This document shows, piece after piece, positions 25,801 through 32,227 of a DNA stretch of 64,000 nucleotides. The notes under the pieces were generated by a model that searched no databases, was not told where the DNA came from, and saw nothing but the letters and a program-made list of their open reading frames with translations. Each line of letters opens with the position of its first letter. Position 1 is the first letter of the stretch. Both the position numbers and the translations under genes were made by a program. The DNA is from Paraescarpia echinospica (lineage: Eukaryota > Annelida > Polychaeta > Sabellida > Siboglinidae), in contig CM034536.1 of the NCBI GenBank assembly GCA_020002185.1, positions 16,389,496-16,453,495 of the forward strand, in the 5' to 3' direction.

Positions 25801-28800
25801 TGATAACCCGTTCAACTTAACATCCAAGCACCTACTGTTTCAGATGGGTTATCAGACCACCATACTCTCAGAACTCAGAACTCAGAATAAATTTATTTGA
25901 CCCTATAAATATGATACATATACAACGAATAATGCAAGTAATAGATAAGGTCGGGAGACTCCCATTAAGATATATAATATCGCTAGCACAGGAGCCACCC
26001 CATAAATATAAACAACAATAAAATTTACATGACACAAATCAGAAAAGCATGACTTGTTTTTATAGTTGATAATTACTCAATGTGTCAACATGCATACATA
26101 ATACAGGAACTGATTATATGTACTCGTGTACACATTGACGTACATATGGATACTTAGGTATACATTCTAATACGTATTACGAATTACAAATAAAGCAATT
26201 ATAGATACGACAAGTGGATTTATAATTTAAAATAAAAACGTTTTTTGTGCATGTTAAAAAACATAGACTGTGGGTGTAAATTTTATTAATGATAATACTT
26301 GGTGTATTGTTAACAGTCATTGCTAATGTTAACATTTCTATAACCCCATTAGAGTCGAAACACAATGTGTCTTACAGAGCCATTCATAGGATTGACATTA
26401 CAGCTTTAATGGCTGATATCCTTATATCCGACCTTATCACAGATAAAAAAACATCTATCTGACTTATATAAACAGTACTGTCAAGTACTCAATGCATTAC
26501 TTAACAACCATGCACCTATAAAATCCAAATGTGTGTCAGAAAGGCCACCGGCCCCATGGATGATTTTTGAAATTATACTGTCTAAAAGGCATCGTCGTTA
26601 TTTAGAGCGTGTATGACACAAATCGCGCTCGCCATTAGATAGGTCGCACTATTCTAAGCAATGTCACCTCTGTAACCAACAAATGGCCAAAGCTAAATCA
26701 GATTATTGTACAAATATGGTCATAAATAAGTCTGATAACCTGCATCAGTTATGGAACTGCATCAATAACATTCTACACAGACGGCCTACTCCATCGCTAC
26801 CTGATCATGTGTCAATTAAGTCTCTGTGATTCATTCTCTAGTCACTTTAAGAATAAAATCAGTATTATTCGTTCTTGCTTTCTCGCGTCATAATTTAAAT
26901 AATGTCAGTGTGGACTTTCCACTAGTAAATTCTCTACTTGCATAATTTGAACCTGCAACAGTTGATGAAGTTAGGAAAATAATTATGTCCTCCCCAAATA
27001 AATCTTGTGCACTTGATCCATTTCCAACAATACTGTTAAAACCTATAACAAATATTATAAATGCTTCACTTTGCTCTGGCTGTTTTCCTGATGATTTCAA
27101 ATACGCCCATGTCACACCATTTCTTAAGAAGTCATCTCTGCCTAAACAAGACCTAAACAGTTATAGACCTATCATCTTTATTTCCAAAATACTAGAAAAG
27201 GTTGTAGCAAGTCGTCTAAGGTCTCACATTAGCACAAATGTCTTAACTAATGTGTCACAATCGGCATATAGACAGTTTCATTCAACAGAGACTGCCCTCT
27301 TAAAGGTTCATAATGACATTAACTTGAACATTAATAATGGTAAAGTGACTGCACTTACCTTACTAGATCTCTCTGCCGCTTTTGACACGATTGATCACAA
27401 CATTCTCATTGAACTCTTATTAAAGTGGTACGGCATATTTGACACAGCTCTAAGCTGGTTTTCTTCATATCTAACTGATAGATACCAAACAATAAAGATT
27501 GGGAACTGCTTTACAGCTTCACTGCCGGCTTTATTTGGTGTTCCCCAGGGTTCTGTTCTTGGGCCTTTGCTTTTTATTCTTTACACCACGCCACTAAGCT
27601 TTGTTATACAAAGACATAACTTGGATCATCATCTTTATGCTGATGATACTCAGATCTACATCTCGTTAGCTACCCCGGATACAAATCGCTTTCTTAACCA
27701 ACTTAGTTATTGCCCTCAACATATCTTCCACTGGATGACTGACAGCAAGTTGAAATTAAATGCAAATAAAACTGAATTGATAATTATTGGTACTCCAATG
27801 CAGCGTAGTAAACTGGATGCCGTATTCGCCAGTATATGTCATTTTCTGTTGCTAAAACTATTGCAACAGCGCTTGTTAGCAGCAGACTTGACTATTTCAA
27901 TTCCATCCTGTATAATATCGCTAGCAAGGATATCACAAAACGTCAGCGTGTCCAAAATTGTCTAACAAGAGTAGTTACAAGATCTCCTCGTTTTTCTTGC
28001 TCTGTACCACCTATGAGTCTTTGCATTGGCTTCCTGGACGATATCGTATAATATTTAAGATCTGTACCATTACATACCAGGCACTGTCCAGTAAGCAACC
28101 ATCTTATTATATATTTGCATTCATTGTTACTCCTGTAAGAAAAACCTATCCAGCTTCGATCATCTAGTTCTGACCTACTTTTTGTTCCTGGAGTCAACAC
28201 TAACATTGGAACTAGGGCTTTTTCTGTTGCTGCAACAATTCTTTGGAGTATGCTCCCTCTTAGTGTTAGATCAGTTGAAAATATTTAAAAATTCCGTCGT
28301 TATTTAAAAACTTATCTTTATAACCTTGCTTATCGACCGTAGCTCCCTAGTGCCTTGACCCATCTGTTGACAACTGGAAATCAGTTGTTCGGAACGTAAG
28401 ACGTAATGCACGCGTAAAACACAAGCATAATTTAACAATCGCAGTAACAAACACTTCGGGAAATCGGCCCCGTGTCATAGACTTGGCAACATGTATTAGA
28501 CGCTGACACAATATGCTTATGTCTACCCACATGCCAGTAACATAGCAATACCAATATTATTTAACAATTCTACACTGTCACAACTATGACCTATTGATGG
28601 ACGAGAATTTCACATTTCCGGCCTTCGTCATTTTGAACATACAACGAGCACCTGCGAGCGCATTATGGTGTTTATATAATGATGCTGTGTATTTTCTAAC
28701 ATTTGTTAAGTCACGGGACGTGCATTTTTGCTAGTAATTTTAACTGGATTAGGGACCTTTACTTTGTAAATGATTTTGTTATGATGTAAATTTGAAGTTA

Positions 28801-29235
28801 ACTCATTGGCGTTTGTCGGATCAATCAAAGAAAATATGCGGAACGTTGTGAACAATTGACTTACATCCCATACGAACCATAAAACCACTAAAAATCCTGA
28901 ACTAGTGGCACGTTTCGAAACAAGTAAAGGCGTTAAGCACACATGCGCACACGCAAACACGCGCGCATGCACACAAACTCGATCATAATTAAATTATGGA
29001 AGTATGTGTCATTACTGTAATGTAGCAACTGTTGGTACATTAACTGGTAGTATTAATAATAAGATGCCCCCATGTGTGGGGTGCCTGCTTCCAGGTTTAC
29101 ACAGACAAAACACATTCCATATCAGGCGGAAATACGAGGAAGCATCTGTACCGTACAATGACGCGGTACCTGCAGCGGCAGTGCTGGGACGGCGGGGAAC
29201 CGAGGGAGAGGAAATCGGTAACGCAGCATCCTTAA
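2788..29235 (+). CDS. Dipeptidyl peptidase 4-family (S9B) serine peptidase, partial gene
   Basis: Sixteen exons: 2788-2897, 4759-4882, 5789-5833, 6758-6862, 7271-7359, 7709-7756, 9881-10056, 10697-10795, 11414-11489, 13030-13224, 15672-15729, 16930-17029, 17935-17993, 24633-24705, 25116-25189, 29095-29235. All internal joins use AG acceptors and GT donors with matching phases; the sum is 1572 bases, 523 codons plus TAA. The product matches the DPP4/FAP/DPP10 family throughout: HYLTMVAW and NRPQNKS late in the propeller, a Cys-rich blade (CLTCDLGEDCQY), TYGGPG of the oxyanion loop, DGRGSG, GLSYGG (nucleophile Ser), HGTADDNVHF (Asp) and DKTHS (His). Family members are type II membrane or secreted enzymes that remove N-terminal dipeptides, usually after Pro or Ala; DPP6 and DPP10 lost the Ser and modulate potassium channels. 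Ser is kept here, so activity is possible, but the usual Trp of GWSYGG is Leu. The membrane anchor and Glu-Glu motif would lie upstream of the window. Confidence 0.93.
3612..4147 (+). mobile_element. CR1-type LINE reverse-transcriptase fragment
   Basis: This aligns, with frameshifts and stops, to the RT 3' half of the better preserved CR1 copy at 20.2-22.0 kb: GPILFLIYI, the LKFADDTKVF box (FVDYTKVF here), KKELIIPL, RPHLEYC and ERVQRRAT are all readable. It sits in the intron between the exons ending at 2897 and starting at 4759. It is 5' and 3' truncated and clearly dead. Confidence 0.85.
4759..4882 (+). CDS. DPP-like exon: propeller
   Basis: Starts after TTGTAG (phase 2 in) and ends before GTAAGA (phase 0). 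It encodes EHYLTMVAW, then NRPQNKSMICVCD and TTGSC. The WLNRPQN..S...CD pattern is diagnostic of the DPP4/DPP10 family. NKS is a potential N-glycosylation site. Confidence 0.92.
5084..5756. mobile_element. piggyBac-type MITE with TTAA target duplication
   Basis: A perfect 12-bp inverted repeat, CCATTTCAGTAC at 5088-5099 and GTACTGAAATGG at 5741-5752, is flanked on both sides by TTAA (5084-5087 and 5753-5756). TTAA target duplication with CC-starting ends is the hallmark of piggyBac superfamily elements. At 665 bp with no transposase it is non-autonomous. A second copy of the ACCGGCCTGTNGTACTGAA subterminal motif lies just inside the right end, at about 5686. Its right edge is only 32 bases from the next peptidase exon. 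Confidence 0.82.
5789..5833 (+). CDS. DPP-like small exon
   Basis: A 45-base phase 0-0 exon after CTTTTCAG and before GTAAGTA, encoding DLEEVGSEGLGWVDI. The GW pair corresponds to the STTGWVG region of DPP4. It is short, so the call rests on the splice sites, the phase and this motif. Confidence 0.8.
6758..6862 (+). CDS. DPP-like exon: propeller
   Basis: A 35-codon phase 0-0 exon after TTTTTAG and before GTCAGT. It encodes VKPRVIGGGQSYLMVLP and WKHIAM, matching P.FS.DG..F....P and the RHIAMF strand of the family. Confidence 0.88.
7271..7359 (+). CDS. DPP-like exon: propeller
   Basis: Starts after TTTTCAG and ends before GTATGT in phase 2. It encodes the VTQGTWDVISLVGYDEE strand, equivalent to TKGTWEVIGI in DPP4. 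Reading on past the donor is open for 70 codons, but the family alignment and the next exon's phase support the GTATGT donor. Confidence 0.9.
7709..7756 (+). CDS. DPP-like exon: propeller
   Basis: A 48-base exon after TTGTAG and before GTAAGT, phase 2 in and 2 out. With the previous exon it spells VYYISTNGDPRKRHLF, the YYIS.E..P..R.LY strand of the family. Confidence 0.9.
7767..8465. repeat. (CAGA)n imperfect microsatellite, about 700 bp
   Basis: Long runs of the CAGA tetranucleotide are broken by GGGA, TACA and AAAC variants, and by a GAAACACAGAGAGGGAGA higher-order unit near the 3' end (about 8355-8455). Long open frames on both strands (Ser-Val-Cys-Leu on one side, Asp-Arg-Gln-Thr on the other) are by-products of the repeat. 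It begins 10 bases after the exon ending at 7756. Confidence 0.95.
8582..8925. repeat. 38-bp minisatellite, about 9 copies
   Basis: The unit contains ATCTCAACGTCACATTGTTC followed by an ATATCATGT segment and is repeated about nine times with a few substitutions (AACATCAC, AATGTCAC). Because 38 is not a multiple of three and the unit lacks a forward stop, all three forward frames stay open. It lies in a peptidase intron. Confidence 0.93.
8941..9880. other. Intron sequence, nothing recognised
   Basis: AT-rich sequence before the exon at 9881. No conserved frame, repeat family or RNA gene was recognised. Confidence 0.6.
9881..10056 (+). CDS. DPP-like exon: Cys-rich blade
   Basis: Starts after CTCCTGCAG (phase 2 in) and ends before GTAAGT in phase 1. 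It encodes CLTCDLGEDCQYVTASFS, KYYMLSCLGPGVPQYTL and the start of the LEDN segment. The four Cys match the disulfide-forming Cys of the DPP4 propeller (CLSCEL..ERCQYY...C.GPG.P.YTL). This is the strongest single match of the propeller. Confidence 0.96.
10697..10795 (+). CDS. DPP-like exon: propeller-hydrolase linker
   Basis: Starts after TTTTAG and ends before GTTAGT, phase 1 in and 1 out. It encodes ILLEDNANLKEQL and a KPEYHKVKLDSGE segment, matching the LEDN..L...L and P.......L..GE region of DPP family members. Confidence 0.88.
11414..11489 (+). CDS. DPP-like exon: start of hydrolase domain
   Basis: Starts after TTTGTAG and ends before GTATGT in phase 2. It encodes VKVFLPPTLNKKHILIYPLL, the MILPP.FD.SKKYPLL segment of the family. 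Confidence 0.92.
11583..11995. repeat. About 137-bp tandem repeat, three units
   Basis: TGATCTAGC recurs at 11633, 11771 and 11907, each time followed by a CCCATTGGGGTGCTTTGTAG-like block and then by a TTCATCCGGG..GG block. The unit is about 136-138 bp and the copies are perhaps 80 percent alike. It lies in a peptidase intron. Confidence 0.8.
12000..12418 (+). mobile_element. Possible LINE 3' remnant
   Basis: A 75-codon open frame (12013-12240) contains FVPSAIHVWSLMSS, which resembles the F.PSAI..WN.LP segment near the C-terminus of many non-LTR polymerases. Some 170 bases later the sequence ends with AATAAACATCTTATCTTA, a common type of LINE 3' end. The match is short, so this is tentative. 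Confidence 0.35.
13030..13224 (+). CDS. DPP-like exon: oxyanion loop and hydrolase core
   Basis: Starts after GATTCAG and ends before GTATTG, phase 2 in and 2 out. It encodes TYGGPGFQTV, WDAYLASMENIII, DGRGSGARGQRFLHS and RQLGTFEVQDQI. The Tyr before GGPG is the oxyanion-hole Tyr of DPP4. All blocks are unmistakable S9B signatures. Confidence 0.98.
13225..15671. other. Intron sequence
   Basis: Intron between two hydrolase exons. AT-rich, with a 66-bp direct repeat (two units from 14939 and 15005, each with a GGGCTT..AAAGGGTC.GGATTC core). No gene or transposon was recognised. Confidence 0.6.
15672..15729 (+). CDS. DPP-like exon: strand before the nucleophile
   Basis: Starts after TATTTTAG and ends before GTGAGT in phase 0. 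It encodes YLKDKFTYIDEARCAIWGL, equivalent to F..MGFVD..RIAIWGW. The last codon, TTG (Leu), replaces the Trp that normally precedes the catalytic Ser. Confidence 0.94.
15730..16579. other. Intron sequence
   Basis: Contains a 102-codon forward open frame (15882-16190) that I do not recognise and that lacks supporting splice sites. It may be chance or transposon residue. Confidence 0.5.
16580..16770. mobile_element. MITE with about 40-bp inverted repeats
   Basis: CAGCAAGAATTAAACTTACT at 16580 pairs, with a few mismatches, with the reverse complement of the sequence ending GTTTATTTCTTGCTG at 16770. The inverted repeat continues inward to TTGTTGAAACA. A second inner inverted pair, GGATCTTGTTC and GAACAAGATCC, extends the hairpin. 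No coding capacity. No clear target duplication was seen, so the superfamily is open. Confidence 0.8.
16930..17029 (+). CDS. DPP-like exon: catalytic serine
   Basis: Starts after GGTTTCAG with TCT, the nucleophile Ser of SYGGFVTSHVLG, and ends before GTGAGT in phase 1. It also encodes CGIAVAPVTDWRYY, a strongly conserved S9B block. The Ser separates this protein from vertebrate DPP6 and DPP10, which have other residues here. Confidence 0.97.
17288..17582 (+). repeat. tRNA-derived SINE (family 1), copy 1
   Basis: Head GGCCGCAGTGGC..GAGTTTCGGACTCTCAATC is tRNA-like, with a decayed B-box (GGGTTTTAATTC). The body includes GTATGGATGCATACCTGTC and CCAGAGAAGTCAAGAT. The tail GTAAAGCACTTTGAAAAG..CACTATATAAGAACTTA is of the AAGCGCTTTGAG..GCGCTATATAAG type shared with L2-like LINE 3' ends. 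Other copies are at 41.5, 56.2, 56.8 and 58.9 kb. Confidence 0.88.
17583..17934. other. Intron sequence
   Basis: Short AT-rich intron remainder between the SINE and the next peptidase exon. Nothing recognised. Confidence 0.6.
17935..17993 (+). CDS. DPP-like exon after the catalytic serine
   Basis: Starts after TTCCTCAG and ends before GTGAGG in phase 0. It encodes DTAYTEKYMGLAADNYRGYD, matching DSVYTERYMGLPT.EDN...Y. Confidence 0.96.
18440..19190 (+). repeat. Left-arm tandem repeats of element 1
   Basis: Four units of about 160-200 bp. Each has the core GTCACCATCAA..GATGAATGTTC, AAATTGCACCATCCCGCAAACG-like text, an ACAATGG-TTGC block and a CCCCGTCAAAATGAG block. Confidence 0.85.
19322..19790 (+). 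pseudogene. Fragment of uncharacterised element-encoded protein (left arm)
   Basis: Reading with frameshifts (open pieces 19375-19602, 19460-19648, 19599-19787), the readable blocks are EIVLDIIRAG, AVIHWLTIYYH, ICVVKRTRRRFSQVPADRA and GIVGITKT. I associate this order of blocks with predicted proteins of unknown function that recur in invertebrate genomes as multi-copy, transposon-like genes. That is memory of a pattern, not a search. The same blocks (FNQVPADQPTEW, GIIGVTKDDQ) appear on the other arm. No function is known to me. Confidence 0.5.
20205..21985 (-). mobile_element. CR1-type LINE, 5'-truncated, polymerase open
   Basis: On the minus strand one open frame ending at 20284 runs without a stop through a whole RT: KEANIIPLFKKG, NYRPVSLTSV, FLKARSC, YLDFQKAFDKVPH, GVPQGSVLGPILFLIYINDL, FADDTKVF, FNFGKCKCLH, KEKDLGLTIS, then the C-terminal RPHLEYC..ERVQRRATKM and RLRGDHIEVFKILNG blocks. 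The endonuclease half is missing, so it is 5' truncated. These are features of CR1/jockey superfamily non-LTR polymerases. It is inserted inside element 1, so it is younger than that element. The about 80 bases after the stop are its 3' UTR. Confidence 0.93.
20284..22119 (-). CDS. Fused open frame: element-1 gene piece plus CR1 polymerase
   Basis: A 611-codon frame. Residues 1 to about 45 (MEMVNTLKHQLSPVPLSMATF and KAELTSVL) are not CR1. They resemble an HEL.PVP.SL......KA.L block that I associate with the uncharacterised protein of element 1. From about residue 46 onward (KVGPLEDSAGNTI, then the RT) it is CR1. The fusion follows from the CR1 insertion happening in frame. Nothing suggests it is expressed; the RT catalytic Asp residues (QKAFDKV, FADD) are intact. 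Confidence 0.7.
   Translation of the reverse strand: MEMVNTLKHQLSPVPLSMATFRGDMNSTPKAELTSVLKAGLRTPLEQKVQDKVGPLEDSAGNTISEGFLMAEDLNEYFSSVFTREDISSLPVPEAKFKGADSDYLGQLVVTSEMVAKKIRAMKDNKSPGVDGIPPKLLLEIVEQISVPLATVFNLSLEEGVVPLEWKEANIIPLFKKGSRNKSENYRPVSLTSVICKLLERLIKDHMVDFLVKHNLINPSQHGFLKARSCLTNMLCFLEDITRWVDEGSPVDIIYLDFQKAFDKVPHQRLLLKLKAHGIGNGIINWIEKWLNDRRQRVVVDGEASNWKSVLSGVPQGSVLGPILFLIYINDLDDDITSKVLKFADDTKVFRRIKSDGDRQHLQDDLDRLIKWSEKWQMLFNFGKCKCLHTGHGNEEVKYKMGGTVLSTTVKEKDLGLTISADMKVSEQCGIAASKGNQILGLIRRNIAYKKKELIVPLYKTIVRPHLEYCIQAWRPYRKKDIDMLERVQRRATKMIPNLRDLSYEIRLKECGLTTLETRRLRGDHIEVFKILNGYENIDRNIFFSVKKNRRTRGHEATLVKEQCRLDIRKFSFSQRTVNEWNRLSPDCVGASSVNMFKNKIDTHLKKAGYM
22133..22700 (-). pseudogene. Probable continuation of element-1 gene, not resolved
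   Basis: Several short open pieces occur on the minus strand (22308-22508, 22527-22742). I see no confident family match, but they lie between two recognised pieces of the element-1 gene on the same strand. Confidence 0.3.
22724..23110 (-). pseudogene. Fragment of uncharacterised element-encoded protein (right arm)
   Basis: Minus-strand blocks read FNQVPADQPTEW (about 23042-23082), then after a stop GIIGVTKDDQTRDTFCVSWSER (GIIGVTKDDQ and DTFCVSWSER), followed by an acidic stretch, FNRFG and RDVDDPKKLAKQ. The first blocks are inverted copies of those at 19.68-19.77 kb, so both arms carry the same gene segment pointing inward. An in-frame stop and frameshifts make it a pseudogene. Confidence 0.55.
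23560..24320 (-). repeat. Right-arm tandem repeats of element 1
   Basis: Four units, inverted relative to the left arm, with cores TTTGCGG..GCACAATTT..AACATTCATCATTTGATGGTGACC at about 23640, 23838, 24022 and 24212. Confidence 0.85.
24633..24705 (+). CDS. DPP-like exon: catalytic aspartate
   Basis: Starts after TGTTACAG and ends before GTTGGT in phase 1. It encodes NANVSRKAANIRGKNLMVIHGTAD. The Asp of HGTAD is the triad acid. NVS is a potential glycosylation site. Confidence 0.95.
25116..25189 (+). CDS. DPP-like exon: DNVHF segment
   Basis: Starts after CTTCGCAG and ends before GTGAGT in phase 0. It encodes DNVHFQHTAQFIKALTEADV and DFRVH, matching DNVHFQ.SAQ..KAL...GVDF. Confidence 0.96.
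25872..26345. mobile_element. Insertion inside the L2-type LINE
   Basis: About 470 AT-rich bases separate the endonuclease end (SDH text at about 25840) from the downstream linker of the same LINE. They start with a CTCAGAACTCAGAACTCAGAATAAA-like short tandem. It looks like a small non-coding insertion, but I found no inverted repeats or clear target duplication. Confidence 0.4.
26985..27965 (+). pseudogene. L2-type reverse transcriptase, longest open piece
   Basis: 326 codons. The RT palm motifs are intact: SYRPI, LLDLSAAFDTIDHN (first catalytic Asp), GVPQGSVLGPLLF and LYADDTQIY (Asp pair). From about residue 283 the frame is wrong because of a deletion with frameshift, and the true frame resumes at 27836 with ALVSSRLDY. 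No full product can be made. Confidence 0.88.
29095..29235 (+). CDS. DPP-like terminal exon: catalytic histidine
   Basis: Starts after CTTCCAG and ends with TAA in frame. It encodes VYTDKTHSISGGNTRKHLYR then RYLQRQCW and a 16-residue basic tail. YTDK.HS aligns with YTDEDHG, giving the triad His. HLY..M..FL..C is the usual C-terminal helix. The tail after the last Cys is longer than in human DPP4, which ends soon after its CF. Confidence 0.95.
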   Translation, partial: VYTDKTHSISGGNTRKHLYRTMTRYLQRQCWDGGEPRERKSVTQHP

Positions 29236-30970
29236 GCACTTACAGGAATGGGATGACTTGCATGATGGAGACACTCTCCGTAGTTACTATGGTTACCTTA
29301 GGAGTCATACACTAAAACCCAGTTCGTCAATGGAATTGAGAGGACGATTGCAGATTAATGAACTGTGGAATGTAGAGCAAAGTTGTGCATCGACATGGTA
29401 ACACAGACGTGAAGCAGCCCAGGGTCACGTGAGGAAAGAAGTGACGTCAGATGTTGGCTATGTGAATGGGGCGTTGTCTGTACGTACTGGTTTTTGACTT
29501 GTTCCTTGTGGAAGTTTAAATGACTGTTGTGATGCATGTATGACAAATCAGCACATTAGTCACAGCTTCATCAAGCAACCTCTCCTTGGTAGCATGCGAG
29601 AATCAGTCGCAGTTATCAGCCATGTGTTTAACATAAACAGATCTAATCTATTTCAGCGACTTCCTGCCACTTGTAGTGTGCAAGTACCAGTGTTTTATTC
29701 AAATATGCCACAACAAAAATAATTTTAGTCCAACCTCATCCACCCAAACATATGCTGGATTATGACTTAGATGTGTTTGTACGGAATATCATGCTTCCAA
29801 ATAGATATTACATCGACGGTTTCGTTTGTTTATTTTGCTTTGGCACCAATCATAGAATTGTTCTCTGTGTCACTAGCAATCGGGCATTGTTTGTCTATTG
29901 ACTAAATTATCACGATGTTTTCCTAAAAATGTGTTCTGTATGATATACAATTGAAGATAACATGCTGAGGCAACTAGTAGAATTTATAACATTCGTTGTA
30001 TAAACTATTTTGTAGCTAGGCTAGGTATTCATTTTATTAAATGTCACTTTGATATTGTACATCAATTTGCTGTCGTGTATATTGCATTGCCATATTCTGT
30101 TTACATGGCGTATTTATGTGGCTACGATGCTCACATCTTGTGTACAGAAATACTAACAGCTAGGACCAATATTGTATAGAGAAACGTTACTGCGGAGCCC
30201 CTTATTTGATGTATAGTTTACACAACGTTTGACGTATTTTTTGGCATCGTATGCAAACGTAATCGGTATCAAAACATCTCTATGAGATATGGTCTGGACA
30301 TGGATCATGATAAACAAGTTATAAACTCTTGGTAAACCCATATTTTGAGGTTTGCAGAAGGGCGTATGATAATGTTCCTAATATTGTACATTGAAAGAAT
30401 TCACAAATTAGACAATTTAGAACGTTGATGTGCTTCCACTTTGGAAACAGTTGAGTTACGATATCTTTGTTGATGATATTAGATGGTGTAATATGAAATT
30501 GTAATATTACACTTTCTTTTATGAGTGGTGGTGTACATATTTATGAGCCATTCTTTTATGGTTTCCCAAATGATTATTGTTATACATAAACACACACATA
30601 CATACATAAATGTTGCGTGGTTGCTCAAAAAGTTCACCTGCTTCAGATGTTATTTATTTTACCTGCCAACAATATTTTGTTTTTCGTAACTAAAGTACTC
30701 TCGCCTTAGTTGTCGTCTCTGTTGAACTGGGGAATTAATTATATTACATTTGCGAGAATAATTCCCTTGGGTCATATCTCCATTTCTTTTGGAAAATATT
30801 ATACAGTTTTCACTCGACTGACCTCAGTTGTTATCTGACTGGTAGCCATGGCTGAGATATTATTTCAATATGACATCTCGCTGTGTGCACGTTTCCTTAG
30901 ACAGATCCTTATCTCTACGTGTGTTGCCATAATTTGTACGTATTAAAGTTTTGTCATCATGTTGTAAGTT
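29236..30970 (+). other. Probable peptidase 3' UTR and downstream DNA
   Basis: No coding signal after the stop. A candidate ATTAAA polyadenylation signal is at 30942-30947, followed by a GTTTTGTCATCATGTTGT-like GT-rich stretch. No good AATAAA was seen nearer. The 3' end is a guess. Confidence 0.3.
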
Positions 30971-32200
30971 TATTCATTCAAGATACCATTAAGTGCTTAA
31001 CTTGCAGCTGATAAAACACGCTACAAATGTAACTTGCCGCAATAAGTGATGCTGGCTACAAGGCAGGTAAACGGGTAAACACACTTGGTGTTAGTGTTCG
31101 ACCTTTACTCCAAAGACTGACCAGCAACTTCAAAACGTTACTGGTCTGGCAATAACGTTACTGGTGTGCATTTCCCCAAGTTACCAAAGGCACAATGAGC
31201 GAGCGCAAACGGTCTGCAAATCAATATTGAAAAAAGTACTACTTTCTATTGTTCTATTGCCAAATGATATTCATTTAATCTGTACATACACGGATGGTGT
31301 TGTCTTGATTATGTTTACTCTTCAAATGCTATTTGATGCATCAGCAGACTGCACATTTTCTGGTAACTGGTTTCAAGTTCATTTATATAAATTCTTTAAA
31401 ACAATTACGATTCGAACCAAAGACTTAATTGTGTCTGTCCAGGGTCCATGTTGCTCCTTAAATGGACAAAGTGCCAGTGTAGGTGTTAAAGAACCCGTGC
31501 CTCTGAGCAGATAATGCGGTTTAGTCGCATCTGCACAAGAGCAGCTTCTATAAAAAGTTTGTGTATTGAAGTTGACGACCAAGAACACCACCAGAGAACA
31601 TTAATGGGGAAGAAAGAAGGGGCACAATTTGGAAAGTTGGCAAAAGAATCGAGGTAGAAAGTAGCGACGTAGCTAATTAAGTACGTCGCTGTTTGCCTAC
31701 TAACCTCGCAATACTAATTATGCGCGTGACCTCCGCCAAGCTTTGCCTTGCCAACACTGTTGATAACATTATATTATGTGCAATACGTTACTAAGGTGGC
31801 ATGACATACTAGATCAAACATTCTCGCATGCAGCGTTTAGGACCAGAATTAAAAAAAAACACGACGGGATGTCTGAACGCTTCAAGTGTTCGGCGTCCAG
31901 TTATGATGACTTGACGAACCTATTTGCCAGGCAGTAGGTGACGTGATGGATAGGTCATTTGCGGATGTAGTTCTAGCGATGGAGATGACCGACTACATCT
32001 CAAAGTTGGTGGCATATGCAAGAAGAAGAAGGACAAACAACATTGAGAGATAACGAAAACTAACTCTGAACAGCAGAACTGGGAGAAAGTCAAAATAAGC
32101 TGCTGATGTAAGCTTTTGAAGAAATCAACACTGACACAAAGTGGTTTGTATAGAATTTAATCAGGCTTTAGAACAGTGGTTTTGTATACAAGTATGGTTG
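30971..32200. other. Intergenic DNA, nothing recognised
   Basis: A 116-codon open frame (31164-31514) exists, but I do not recognise its product and its codon composition is not persuasive. No repeats or RNA genes seen. Confidence 0.5.
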
Positions 32201-32227
32201 ATGGGATGGTGCTGCCATCTCTGGTAT

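Larger units (their letters stand above)
25300..28345 (+). mobile_element. Decayed L2/CR1-type LINE
   Basis: Endonuclease remains run from about 25345 (RPDDTPACIADVSPFGYTFHH, GHGGGVGFLIS) through CDFNLHLDIP and VSDHH-like text. An insertion of about 470 bp interrupts it near 25872-26345. Linker text (YRAIHRIDITAL, WNCINNILHRRPTPSLPDHV-like) leads to a polymerase open from 26985 to about 27830 with SYRPIIFISKILEKV, LLDLSAAFDTIDHN, GVPQGSVLGPLLFILY and YADDTQIYIS. After KLDAVF roughly a hundred codons are missing and the frame shifts (ALVSSRLDYFNSILY, KRQRVQNCLTRVV, LHWLP). It ends near KYLKIPSLFKNLSL-type text. It lies in the last intron of the peptidase gene. Confidence 0.88.
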
